Below, piece by piece: positions 54,453-63,255 of a stretch of DNA of 64,000 nucleotides. This stretch comes from Streptomyces sp. NBC_00239. Its GTDB lineage: Bacteria > Actinomycetota > Actinomycetes > Streptomycetales > Streptomycetaceae. Position numbers and translations under genes: made by a program. The notes beneath the pieces were generated by a model that worked only from the letters and a program-made list of their open reading frames with translations, did not search any database and was not told where the DNA came from. The stretch lies in NCBI RefSeq assembly GCF_036194065.1, contig NZ_CP108095.1:1-64000 (forward strand), in the 5' to 3' direction. Numbering within the stretch: position 1 is the first letter of the stretch; each line of letters opens with the position of its first letter.

Positions 54453-55307
54453 TCAGACGGTGAACGGCTTCTGGTCGAGGAACTCGGCTCCGGGCTCCCC
54501 CGTCAGGTACAGGTTGGGGCTCTGTGTCACCGGGAGCTTGCGCTGGATCGCCCGGTGGAACTGCCGGTAGCCGCCGCGGAAGGAGCCGTTCGACCACACG
54601 TCGAGCAGCGCGCCCGTGAAAGCGCCGTTCTGCGAGCCGTCCATGGAGAACTGGTTGTCCTGGCAGCCCGAGATGAGCAGGGCCGTGGGCTTGCGCCCGT
54701 TGCCGTTCGCGCTCTTCAGATCCTGCTGGAGCTGCAGGAAGAAGTCCTTGTCGCGCTCGTAGATCTCCGTCTGGCGCAGCAGGGGCATCGCCCGGAACCC
54801 GGCTTCGAGCTGGTCCGGGTCACTGGTCCCGAACTGGGCCTCCATGGCCGCGGGGTTCAGGATCTCGCTCACGGACTCGATGCCCGAGCCGCTGTGGCAG
54901 GAGTCGAGCAGGGAGACGATGCGCACGCCTTCCTCGAAGCGCTGGAACTCGGCGTACAGCTCGTCGTCGAGCATCTGCCGGTCGAAGAGGACGAGGGTTT
55001 CGTCGAAGTCGTCCTCCTCGACGTCGGGTCCGGGAGCGTCGGGGACCTGGCCGCCGTGGCCCGAGTAGGTGAACAGGAAGATGTCGCCCTTCTTGAGCCG
55101 GGTGGCGGCCTTGCGCAGCTCCGCGGTGACGTTCTTCACGGTGCCTTCGGACGTCATGAGCGTGGTGTCGCCGAAGCCGACGCCGCGGGCGAGGTCGGCC
55201 ATGTCGCGGGCGTCGTTCTCGCAGGCGCGGAGGCGGCCGGCCCAGCCGCCGTACTTGCTCGGGTCGACGCTGTTGAGACCGATGTGGAGGGAGAGACCAG
55301 TAGGCAC
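54453..55307 (-). CDS. Caspase-like cysteine protease (peptidase C14, metacaspase type)
   Basis: 284 aa, intact. The catalytic pair is His84 (FLFTYSGHGGQ) and Cys137 (VSLLDSCHSGSG), as in bacterial metacaspases/orthocaspases. N-terminal MPTGLSLHIGLNSVDPSKYG and the acidic DVEEDDFDET insert are typical. No prodomain or effector domain is fused. C-terminal half includes ALLISGCQDNQFSMDGSQNG and FTGALLDVW, which form the usual second subdomain. No signal peptide. Bacterial caspases often act in defence or cell death; its distance of 5 kb from the protease/sigma cluster is suggestive only. Confidence 0.88.
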   Translation of the reverse strand: MPTGLSLHIGLNSVDPSKYGGWAGRLRACENDARDMADLARGVGFGDTTLMTSEGTVKNVTAELRKAATRLKKGDIFLFTYSGHGGQVPDAPGPDVEEDDFDETLVLFDRQMLDDELYAEFQRFEEGVRIVSLLDSCHSGSGIESVSEILNPAAMEAQFGTSDPDQLEAGFRAMPLLRQTEIYERDKDFFLQLQQDLKSANGNGRKPTALLISGCQDNQFSMDGSQNGAFTGALLDVWSNGSFRGGYRQFHRAIQRKLPVTQSPNLYLTGEPGAEFLDQKPFTV

Positions 55308-55627
55308 TGTGTGACTCCTGATGCGATGGAAGTGTCAGTTGGGCAGAGGATGGATCCCATGCCCGGCCGCCCCTGAACCGCACCCGGGGAGGGGCCGCCC
55401 GATCGGGTTCCACGGCACCGCGCACGTGCACGGCGGCTGTTCGGGTGGCTTGTGGTCCCGCGCAGTAAGTGATCAGAGATACGCGGTACTGCATTCCTAT
55501 GAGGATTTCAGAGGTTGCCCGCCCCGCCTCGCGGATGGCGTGCCGGACACCGGCCCCGCCACCCCCACCCGAGCGCCAATTCATCCAGTTTTCGACCCTC
55601 TTGCACCATGTCCGACCGGGTGAATCC
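55308..55627. other. Upstream region of the caspase gene
   Basis: About 320 bases without a supportable gene. It should hold the promoter of the caspase gene, divergent from the remnant at 55628. No palindrome was found. Confidence 0.4.
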
Positions 55628-55782
55628 ATGACAGACATCAGTCACTCCCCCCGCGACGTATCGCTCGCGCTCGACGGCGTAGGCAGGTGGGGTATGGCGC
55701 TCGAAGAGCGGGAATGGGATCTGGTCGCCGCATGGGTGCGGGAGTTCGTGTTGTTCCCCGTTCCGAACCCGCGGCTGGCCCT
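55628..55782 (+). pseudogene. N-terminal gene remnant cut by ISAs1 element
   Basis: MTDISHSPRDVSLALDGVGR, MALEEREWDLVAAWVREF is a coding-like start of about 45 residues. It is interrupted by the left end of the ISAs1 element at 55783. Family unknown. Confidence 0.45.
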
Positions 55783-57111
55783 CAGGGCTGATTCATAGTC
55801 TGATTGGTCATGTCGCGTTGCAGGTCAGTACAGCCCCAGCAGGTCGAGCGGGCGGGTGAACGGTGTGTAGGAGACCTCCCGCAGTCCTGCGACGATGCTG
55901 TGGTGGCCGGCGTCCCGGAGGGTGTTGATCGCGAGGTTCCGCAGTGTGGCCATGTTCTCCGGCCCGTGCCCGGTGCGGATCTTGGAGGCGTCCTCGGTGA
56001 ACGTCGTGTCCCTCACGTGGTGCACCGCCTCGATGCCCCACTGAGACCTGGCGAGACGGCCGATCCGCTGCGGCGATGCCTCACGTGCCGGCATATCTGT
56101 GATCGCGTAGACGGTCTGCCGGGTGACGCGGCCGGTCCTTATCTCGGTGCGATGCCGAAGGATCTTCACCGCCTGGACGACGTGCGGGAAGTCCAGGCCG
56201 AGGCCGGTGACGGTGAGCGTGCGCACCGAGCGGGTCTCGCGCCGCCCGTGCCCGCGCTCGCGGTCGTAGCGGCGGGCGGTCACTTCCTTCCACGGCAGGG
56301 CCTTGACCGCCGTGTGTAGTTTCGGCTGGTTGCCCTCGACGACCATCAGGTAGTGCGCCTTCTTCACTCCCACCAGCCACTTCGCGTGCTCGCGCTGGAT
56401 GTGCAGGGCGTCGGCTGTCACCACGGTGCCGGCCAGGTCGAACGGGGCCAGCAGGGCGGTGAACGTGGAGATCTCGTTGGTTTTGTCCGGTACCCGCAGC
56501 TGGCTGACGACACGACCGGCGGCTGTGACGGCGGACAGCAGGGGGGCGGCGGGCGCGGTATCGGTGCGCGAGCCGCGGGCGCTCTTGCCGTCCACAGCAA
56601 CCGTCTGCGTGCCGGCCGGATCGTGGCCGAGCAGGTCGGCGACCCCTCCGGGACACACCAGGATCAGCACCCGGCGCAGAGTGGAAGGCGAGGCCGGCCG
56701 GCGCACGTCGAGCGGCTCGCGCGCAAGAACCCCCAGGCGGGCGAGGGTGTCTTGGGCTGCGTGTCGGGCCCACTGCCCGATGGCCAGATAGGAGCGGGCG
56801 CCGGCCAGGACCGCGCAGGCGGCGGTCAGCAGAACCGAGGCCAGGGTGTGCCGCCGTCCGCGCCGGTGACGCGGATCGGGCAGAGCACTCAACCGGGCAG
56901 CCCTGTCCGGCAGCTCACGCTGCTGACGCGAGGACGGCTTGATCAGGCAGACGGTGGCAGACTGGCGCCACATCGGAGCTCCGGTGGTCGGGCGACTTGG
57001 TAGGTCCCCTTGATCATCGGAGCTTCGTTGCGTGCGGGGCAACCTTGGTGAAGGTTCGTCACATCCCTGTGACCTGCTGGCTCTTGGAGCCAGGACTATG
57101 AATCCGCCCTG
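55783..57111 (-). mobile_element. ISAs1-family insertion sequence
   Basis: Inverted ends CAGGGCTGATTCATAGTC (left) and, read inward from the right, CAGGGCGGATTCATAGTC, differing at one position in 18. One complete transposase gene inside. No target duplication was recognised. Confidence 0.85.
55825..57042 (-). CDS. ISAs1-family transposase
   Basis: 405 aa at most; an in-frame start at MWRQSATVCL, 23 codons in, is possible. Family blocks: LPDPRHRRGRRHTLASVLLT, catalytic Asp in QTVAVDGKSARGS, second Asp in VVTADALHIQREHA, Glu in SQWGIEAVHHVRDTTF, and the NLAINTLRDAG end. Uninterrupted, likely active. Confidence 0.9.
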   Translation of the reverse strand: MPRTQRSSDDQGDLPSRPTTGAPMWRQSATVCLIKPSSRQQRELPDRAARLSALPDPRHRRGRRHTLASVLLTAACAVLAGARSYLAIGQWARHAAQDTLARLGVLAREPLDVRRPASPSTLRRVLILVCPGGVADLLGHDPAGTQTVAVDGKSARGSRTDTAPAAPLLSAVTAAGRVVSQLRVPDKTNEISTFTALLAPFDLAGTVVTADALHIQREHAKWLVGVKKAHYLMVVEGNQPKLHTAVKALPWKEVTARRYDRERGHGRRETRSVRTLTVTGLGLDFPHVVQAVKILRHRTEIRTGRVTRQTVYAITDMPAREASPQRIGRLARSQWGIEAVHHVRDTTFTEDASKIRTGHGPENMATLRNLAINTLRDAGHHSIVAGLREVSYTPFTRPLDLLGLY

Positions 57112-57138
57112 CCATTACCACTGAGTTCCCAGCTGAAC

Positions 57139-57381
57139 TCAAGCTGACTCATCCCGCCCCCTGCCAAGTGCCCTCTCCCCGGAGACGGTACCGGCGTTGA
57201 GTACAGCCCTCGCCCACCCTTCGCGCTTGCCGTTGTACGCGTAGTTCAGTTCCGGGTCGTCGATCGGCGGCGAACCGCCCTCCCGGAGGGGAACGTCCCA
57301 CACACCCAGGTGACAGTTGGTAAAGTCCGTCACCCTCACACGCCAGTACGCCGCAGGAGCAATTTCACTGCCGAAGTCAGC
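57139..57381 (-). pseudogene. C-terminal gene remnant
   Basis: Coding-like from about 57381: FGSEIAPAAYWRVRVTDFTN, then GVWDVPLREGGSPPIDDPEL and an end at GRGRDESA. No start is visible because the upstream sequence is the end of the DUF6308 gene in another frame. Family unknown. Confidence 0.4.
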
Positions 57382-58081
57382 GAGGGCAGGCGTGCCGCTC
57401 CGCCCGGTGCCGCATCCACACCGCGACGTCGCATACCCGCAACGCACCCACCGTCTCCGGCACCCCAGCGACCTGGCGCAGCGCGAGCAAATGGCGGTGC
57501 AAGGCAAGGTCATCCGCGCGCAGCGCGGCATGCAGCGCAAGCCAGAACGACGGGCGCGGCCGGCTCAGAGCGCAGCGCACCACACGGTCGTAGACCGGCA
57601 ACAGCCGCGGACGCTTACGGCCCAACAGCTTCCCAGCGATCACCCAGTCAACTCCGTACTGGGCGCAGAGGAGGTGCCAGGCCTGGTCCGCCGGCGAGCC
57701 CTCGGCCAAGACGTCCGCTTCGGCGTCGACCATGTCGATGTCCCAGGGAATGGCCTGCAGCAGACCGGACAACTGCGCGCCGAGGCGGCCCTCCAAAAGG
57801 TCCAGCCCGACAGAAGCCGGAACGGTCACCGACAAGGTCTGCACCGCGGCCAGGTCCTCCGCCGTGAACCGGTCGGCGACCTCCGGCCGGTCTCCCCCGC
57901 CAGCCAGATGCTCGAACCGGCTGCCGGTGAACGCAGCCATGCCGGACGGCAGACCGATGCCGAAGTAATGCCGCAGGTCAACGACAACGCGCTCGGAACT
58001 CAGCAGTCCGTGCAGCCGCTGCCTCAACGGCAACGCCCCGCCACCACCAGATACACCGGGCGCAGCGGTAGGAGAGGCCAT
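57377..58081 (-). CDS. DUF6308-type protein, 234 aa
   Basis: ATG at 58081 with GGAG upstream: MASPTAAPGVSGGGGALPLR. The block VDWVIAGKLLGRKRPRLLPV and YDRVVRCAL is characteristic of an actinobacterial family (DUF6308 as I remember it) of unknown function. The N-terminal half has SSERVVVDLRHYFGIGLPSG. The family name is from memory and should be checked. Intact, no signal peptide. Confidence 0.65.
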   Translation of the reverse strand: MASPTAAPGVSGGGGALPLRQRLHGLLSSERVVVDLRHYFGIGLPSGMAAFTGSRFEHLAGGGDRPEVADRFTAEDLAAVQTLSVTVPASVGLDLLEGRLGAQLSGLLQAIPWDIDMVDAEADVLAEGSPADQAWHLLCAQYGVDWVIAGKLLGRKRPRLLPVYDRVVRCALSRPRPSFWLALHAALRADDLALHRHLLALRQVAGVPETVGALRVCDVAVWMRHRAERHACPR

Positions 58082-58295
58082 GAGAACTCCGTCCTTCGTC
58101 GAGATCGTGAGCGGGTGAGCGGCGCCAGAAGGCCCTGCCCGAGAAGCATGTGGCGAGCCGGTCGGTGGGGCACGTAGGGGCACCGGCCGCCATCAGCTGG
58201 TGGAAGGAACTTCGGTGTGGCTGTGGCAGAGCGTTGACGAGGGCTTGAGGGGGTTGTCCAACGGCTTGAGAGTGCCGCTGGCGGCTGGGTCGGCA

Positions 58296-58655
58296 TTACT
58301 CGTCGATGCGTTGAAGCTCGACAGCTTCTCGGTCGCCAGCGGCGGCGAGGCCGTCGACAACGCGGCGCCATCGACTCAGCGCAGCGGCGCCAGGTAGCCC
58401 GGTTTCACGGAGTTCGGTGAGCCAGCGGGATACGTTCCAGCAGTGGTTGGCGAAGGCGTCATAGCGGCCGTCGATCACGTGTTCCAGCCATGACAGGCCT
58501 GTCGCATGCTGCCAGGTGGAGGGGGCGGTGCGAGCAAAGCGTGCCAACGCGTCGGCGGCCTTGGCCTCGCCTCGGGCCTGGTCGAGCCATCGCTCGATCG
58601 CGTCGCCGAGGGCGCCGGGTGTGAGCCAGTCGCGGTTCGCACGGTTGAGGGGTCA
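58296..58655 (-). pseudogene. C-terminal gene remnant adjoining IS110
   Basis: From about 58655: NRDWLTPGALGDAIERWLDQ, LARFARTAPSTWQHATGLSW, LEHVIDGRYDAFANHCWNVS, ending AVELQRIDE. Good coding but no start; the IS110 remnant cuts it. An internal ATG at 58547 exists but probably is not the native start. Family unknown. Confidence 0.5.
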
Positions 58656-59413
58656 TGGACCGCGGCGAGGGAGGCGGCGAGGGACGGGATCACGATGTCG
58701 AGGGTGCCGGTTCCCGGGACCACGACGGTCTGTTCATCGAGGGCGTCGAAGATGTCGTCGACCAGCCGCCCGGCCATCCGTGGGGCTTTGGGGCGGATGA
58801 GTTCGACGAGTCTGCGGCGGCCGGCTTTCCGCAGTGCGGCCGGGGATCCGTAGCGCTCGAGGAGCCAGGTGACGGCCGGGTGATCCAGACGGGGCCCGAG
58901 CACGCGCTCCAGCGACGGGTGGAACTGGGTGAGCAGGCCGCGTATCCGGTTGCTGGTGCGGGTCGCTTCGGCCGCGAGGTCCTAGTCGAAGCCGGTCAGC
59001 ACCGTGAGCTCGGCGGTGATCTCGTCGGTCAGCTCCAGCGACCGCAGCGTGTGAGGCAGCGTCCGGGCCGCGTCCGCGATCACCGCCGCGTCCTTCGCGT
59101 CGGTTTTCGCCTCTCCCGGGTAGAGGTCGGCGATCCGTCGCATCGCGAGGCCGGGCAGGTAGGCGACCTCGCAGCCCGCGTCGCGGGCGACGGTCAACGG
59201 CAGAGCGCCGATGGACGCGGGCTGGTCCACGATCACCAGAACGGTGCCGAACTTGGTCTTGAGCTTGTCGAAGACAGCCCGCAGCTTGGGTTCGCTGTTG
59301 GGCATCGGCTTGTCGAAGACCTTCTTCCCGGCCGGTGTGAGCCCGTGACCGTGGTGGGCGGTCTTGCCGACGTCCATCCCGAGGAAGACGCCTATGCCTT
59401 CGATGTCGAACAT
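58650..59413 (-). pseudogene. IS110-family transposase, in-frame TAG and 3' truncation
   Basis: ATG at 59413 after GGAAGGGTGAG: MFDIEGIGVFLGMDVGKTAH. The DEDD-type catalytic residues are in LGMDVGKT, VIVDQPASIGALPL and EAKTDAKDAAVIAD. At 58982 a TAG follows LTVLTGFD, but the same frame continues (DLAAEATRTSNRIRGLLTQF to VIPSLAASLAAVHDP). The C-terminal Ser-motif half (transposase_20) is missing, cut at about 58650. Confidence 0.8.
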
Positions 59414-59689
59414 CTCACCCTTCCGCAGGTGTTGACCGTGCCGGCCTCGGTGGTGGCACCGTGCTCGCGCATCCACGTTATGCAGACCTGCCGCCCGCGT
59501 CTTTGTCCGGCATTGCGCCGGACCGGGCGGTGGCCGGGTCTCTCATCAGCGTCTCCGACGGCACCTGCCGGGCCCGGCGACACCACCCCCCAGGTCATCC
59601 GTTCGACAGAGGGGACACAGTCATACCGGGCCCGGAGGCCAGTGGCCCCATTGCAGGACCGCGAAAAACATAACGGGGCGAGGTGCTCT

Positions 59690-60360
59690 CGGGCGGCGGC
59701 GAGGCTCTGCTCGGCCGTGGCTCTGTGCCCGCACGCTGCCGTGGCCCGGGCTTTCATGGTGTGCAACCGGGCGGTGAGCGCGGCAAGGCGCGGGCCTTGG
59801 GCGGCGATCTCGAGACCGGTCTGAGCCCACCGGGCCGCGGCGGCCGGGTCCCCGCTGTGGAGGGTGAGGTGACTGCTGGATGCGGCGATGCTGGCAGCCA
59901 GAGACAGGTCGCCGCAGACCCGGGCCAGCGGGAGCGCGCGGGTGAAACACCGAAGGGCTACGTCGTCGCGTGCGGAGTCGTGGGCCATCCAACCGGCCAT
60001 CTCGGTCAGAGCGGCCGCGGCGGCGAACACCTTCGGTCCGCCGTCGCCCGCTACCAACCGGGGGCCGATGTTCGTCACCAGGTGCTGGACGACGGCCGCA
60101 TAGAGCCGACCGCCGCCGGTTTGCCGGTCCGCACCGCGGAACGTGTCGAGCGCCATCAGATCGGAGTCCGCAGCCAGACCCATCGGCAGCGGTGCGACAG
60201 GGGACAGCTCCGGTTCCCGCGAGCGGCGAGCGAGACCGAGAAGGCGGCCGGGCAGGTGCAGGGCGTCCGAGATCTGCTCGAAGACGGCGAGCCTTTCCAC
60301 CCGGCTCTTGCCCTTCATGTAGTCGTACAGGCGTCCCTGGGTGATGCCGACTGGCCCCGT
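59690..60360 (-). pseudogene. XRE/TPR-type regulator, both ends lost
   Basis: GITQGRLYDYMKGKSRVERL is the second half of a helix-turn-helix; PGRLLGLARRS and a long TPR-like part (FAAAAALTEMAGWMAHDSAR, ALRCFTRALPLARVCGDLSL, TARLHTMKARATAACGHRAT) follow, as in Streptomyces XRE regulators with a C-terminal TPR. The first helices are missing on the right where a decarboxylase fragment begins, and the end is cut near 59690. Confidence 0.65.
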
Positions 60361-60387
60361 ACAGGGCCGTAACCCTGGGAGCGGCAC

Positions 60388-60711
60388 ATGCTGATCACCC
60401 CGGAGAACCGAGACGACACCGTACGGCTGCTGGAGAAACTGGTCACGGTCGGCTGCGACTTCAAGCTTGCAGACGGCGTCGCCCAGCGCCGGCTCGCCCC
60501 CAACGAGCTGCGCGACCTGCTGGTCACCGACCTGCCCAAGGAAGGACGCGAGACCGAGAGCGTGGTGCGCGACCTCGTGCGGGAGGTCCTGCCGCTGTGC
60601 AACAACGAGGCCTCCCCGCGGTTCCTCGCCTTCGGGCACACCGGCGCCGACGTCGCAGCCCTCGCCGGCGGTCTGATCGCCCTGTTCGCCCAGCAGAACC
60701 TGATCAACCAA
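60388..60711 (+). pseudogene. PLP-dependent decarboxylase N-terminal remnant
   Basis: ATG after GGGAG: MLITPENRDDTVRLLEKLVT. The block NEASPRFLAFGHTGADVAAL and LIALFAQQNLINQ is the N-terminal segment of pyridoxal-phosphate decarboxylases of the glutamate/aromatic type. After residue 108 the sequence is unrelated and stops at 60768. The PLP lysine domain is absent. Confidence 0.6.
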
Positions 60712-60878
60712 TGGCGACCGTGTTGGAGCCGGTGCGTGGCCACCGGAACCGCGGTTCCTGCGCGATGAAGGCTGCAGTCTTAAGCTGGTCGAAAAGCCCC
60801 GGTGATCCGCGCACGGAGCCTTGGGACCGTCGCTAGGGCACGCTTTTCCCGGGGAACCCGTTGGTGGGGAGACAGCCC

Positions 60879-61487
60879 ATGATGCTTCGCATGCGAAGAT
60901 TTCACGACCAACCTGGCGTTGTCCGCCCGTCTCGCCAGGGATCCACGTCTGTCGGCCTGCTCAGCCTGGTGGTGATCCTGCTAGTCACCCTGTTCGGCCC
61001 GGTGACACCGGCCGGTGCCTGGGCCCCCGCAGAAACGGGCCAGCCGGGGAAGGTGGAGCTACCAAAGGTGAGCGTGACCGATCTCAAGTACAGCTGGCAG
61101 CCCACCACGCTCACATTCCTCAGCGACGTCGGTCCGACCGCTAACCGCAGCCCGGCTCACGCGGGTGCCCAGACCATCATTCTGCTCTTCATCATTCAAC
61201 GGCTCGACGACCAGCAGAACTGGGTGGTCGTCTCGAAGAAGGACCTCAGTAGCACCATCACCGCGCAGCAGCCCGCGGTCTCCTTCCCCGCCGTCTACAT
61301 TCAGCCGACCGTCAGCACAGCCGGCGCATACAGGTTCGTGTTCTCGTTCGGCTGGTACATCCCCCCGACCATGGCCCCTCTCGGCACCAGCGACTGGACC
61401 GCTGACCACGTCTGTGTCACCCCACTCAGAACTTGCACCTCCAACGGCACCTACGTCCAGCTCGGTGGTCTGACACCTGGGCGCTGA
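60879..61487 (+). CDS. Exported hypothetical protein, about 202 aa
   Basis: ATG at 60879 with GGGGAG upstream. A long N-region, then a hydrophobic segment (VGLLSLVVILLVTLFGPVTP, cleavage near AGA-WAP) suggests export. The mature part is beta-rich: VTDLKYSWQPTTLTFLSDVG, TIILLFIIQRLDDQQNWVVV, AYRFVFSFGWYIPP, CVTPLRTCTSNGTYVQLGG, with two cysteines. It may be an immunoglobulin-like exported domain; family not recognised. Confidence 0.6.
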   Translation: MMLRMRRFHDQPGVVRPSRQGSTSVGLLSLVVILLVTLFGPVTPAGAWAPAETGQPGKVELPKVSVTDLKYSWQPTTLTFLSDVGPTANRSPAHAGAQTIILLFIIQRLDDQQNWVVVSKKDLSSTITAQQPAVSFPAVYIQPTVSTAGAYRFVFSFGWYIPPTMAPLGTSDWTADHVCVTPLRTCTSNGTYVQLGGLTPGR

Positions 61488-61730
61488 ACCCGTGGCGGGA
61501 CGCGTGCCTTGGTCCCGCAGCAACAGGACCGCTTCAATGCCAACAGGGCTCTCAGGCCCGGGCATACTCAAAGGCTCGGCTTGCGCCCTCAGAACGAGGC
61601 CACCATCCACATCGGCGCGATCCACCAGTGGCTGTGAACCAGTGGCCGCCGCCTGATCAGGCCTGGCGACGGCCGCGAGCGTACGATGAGAACCGGAAGT
61701 AACACGTGGTGGCTCCCAGAGGGAGACCTC

Positions 61731-62477
61731 ATGTTCCGCTTACCTCGTCTCCTGATTCTCCTCGTCACGTCCCTCGTCTGTGTGGGTGCTCTGAGCACGG
61801 GCTGCAAACACGGGTCGGGCACCGAAACCGCTAAATGGCTGACCAGTTTCGATGACGTCTTCACACGGGGTAAAACCCTCGCGGACACGTTCCGCCCCGG
61901 CGAACTGACCGAGCTGGGCGTGCAGAAGACGACACTGGACGAACTCCTGTCGGCAGCCCCCAAGAACCGGCCGGAGGAGGTCGTGGCCGCTGTCGTCCGA
62001 GGGGAGGCGCTGGCGAACCAAATGGACGTGCTCCGCAGGGGTTCGACCCTGGAGGCCGACGCCGCCGCGGTGACGAACGCCGCCGTCATCTCTCAGGGGA
62101 GCACCGATGCCACCACGTGGTCGCAGTTGCTGACCGACATGAAGAAGGCCGCGGCTGAGGTCATCGAGGACGTGGCGTGTGGCGAAGCGTGGAGCATGCT
62201 GTCGAACAGTCAGAAGCAAAGAATCGGCGTACCCACCGAGAGCCACGACCATGTGGACGGCGCACTGGAGGCGATCGAGGGGAAGGCCCAGTCGATCCTC
62301 GCCGAGCGCTGGATCGTCAATTCCTTGAACACAGCCATAAATTGGGCCAATTACGCTGTGGGCATCCAGGAGAAGGCCTCGGAGATCGAAGGCTATCTGA
62401 AGGGCGGCCATTTCACGTCGGAGGACACCCGGGCCTATTACTACTACGCCCGCTTCTGCCTGAAGCCCCCCGGCTAA
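61731..62477 (+). CDS. Lipoprotein of unknown function, 248 aa
   Basis: ATG at 61731 with GGGAGA upstream. Signal with lipobox ALSTGC (MFRLPRLLILLVTSLVCVGA). The mature part is helical: DELLSAAPKNRPEEVVAAVV, LTDMKKAAAEVIEDVACGEA, AINWANYAVGIQEKASEIEG. Intact, followed two bases later by the end of an IS5-type element, so its terminator may be displaced. Family not recognised. Confidence 0.7.
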   Translation: MFRLPRLLILLVTSLVCVGALSTGCKHGSGTETAKWLTSFDDVFTRGKTLADTFRPGELTELGVQKTTLDELLSAAPKNRPEEVVAAVVRGEALANQMDVLRRGSTLEADAAAVTNAAVISQGSTDATTWSQLLTDMKKAAAEVIEDVACGEAWSMLSNSQKQRIGVPTESHDHVDGALEAIEGKAQSILAERWIVNSLNTAINWANYAVGIQEKASEIEGYLKGGHFTSEDTRAYYYYARFCLKPPG

Positions 62478-62478
62478 G

Positions 62479-63255
62479 GGCTGTCCCGTAAATGATCTCT
62501 GAGTGGCCTGGGGCATGGTGAGCTGCTGTACCGCTGGGAGGTCTATCCGGCGAGGGCGAGGTTGTGAATCCGGGCGATGCCGAGCATGGCGTGGTGAACG
62601 CCGTCGCCCTTGAGGCGGCAGTCGCGGAGGATCTTCCAGGTCTTCATGCGGGCAAAGACGTGCTCGACCCGGGCCCGGACCTGCTTGTGCGACTTGTTGT
62701 GCTCCTCTTCCAGTCCGGGAGTTCGCTCCGCCCGCGCTCGCGGCGGTGGGGGATGACGAGTCCGGTGCCAGGGTAGCCACCGTCGGCGATCGTTAGTGTG
62801 TTGCCGACAGCCGCCTTGGCGCCGGACTCCTCCCACGCCCTGCAGTCGTTGCGGTTTCCGGCAAGTGGCCGGCCGACCACGACGACCAGGCGGGTGTCGG
62901 CGTCGATGACGACCTGGTGGTTGGTGGAGTAGCGGTAGTTCTTCGACCGCTCGGCGATGGTGTGGTCGCGGGTGGGACCAGGGTGCCGTCGACGATGAGC
63001 ACGGTGTCCTTGGCGAACCGCTTGCGGGGCTGGAGCGCGAGCATCGGCCCGAGGTGGTCGATGATCCGGTCCGCCGCCGACTTGGACACCCCGAACAGCG
63101 GGGCGAGCTGGCTCATCGTGAGATTCGTCCGCCAGTACGCCGCGACCAGCAGTGCCCGGTCCTCCAGCGGAAGACTCCACGGTCGGCCCCTGCGGACCGC
63201 GTCCGCACCCTGGCGCCGCAGAACCGTCACCAGCTTCCCGAATGCGCGAGGGCTT
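62479..63255 (-). mobile_element. IS5-family element, frameshifted and interrupted
   Basis: The left end GGCTGTCCCGTAAATG is a common terminus of such elements. The transposase reads in three frames: HTH part LVTVLRRQGADAVRRGRPWS, LTMSQLAPLFGVSKSAADRI; catalytic part VLIVDGTLVP, NYRYSTNHQVVIDADTRLVV, LTIADGGYPGTGLVIPHR; end RARVEHVFARMKTWKILRDC. Shifts lie near 62970 and 62700. The first residues are cut at 63255 by the second IS copy. Confidence 0.8.
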
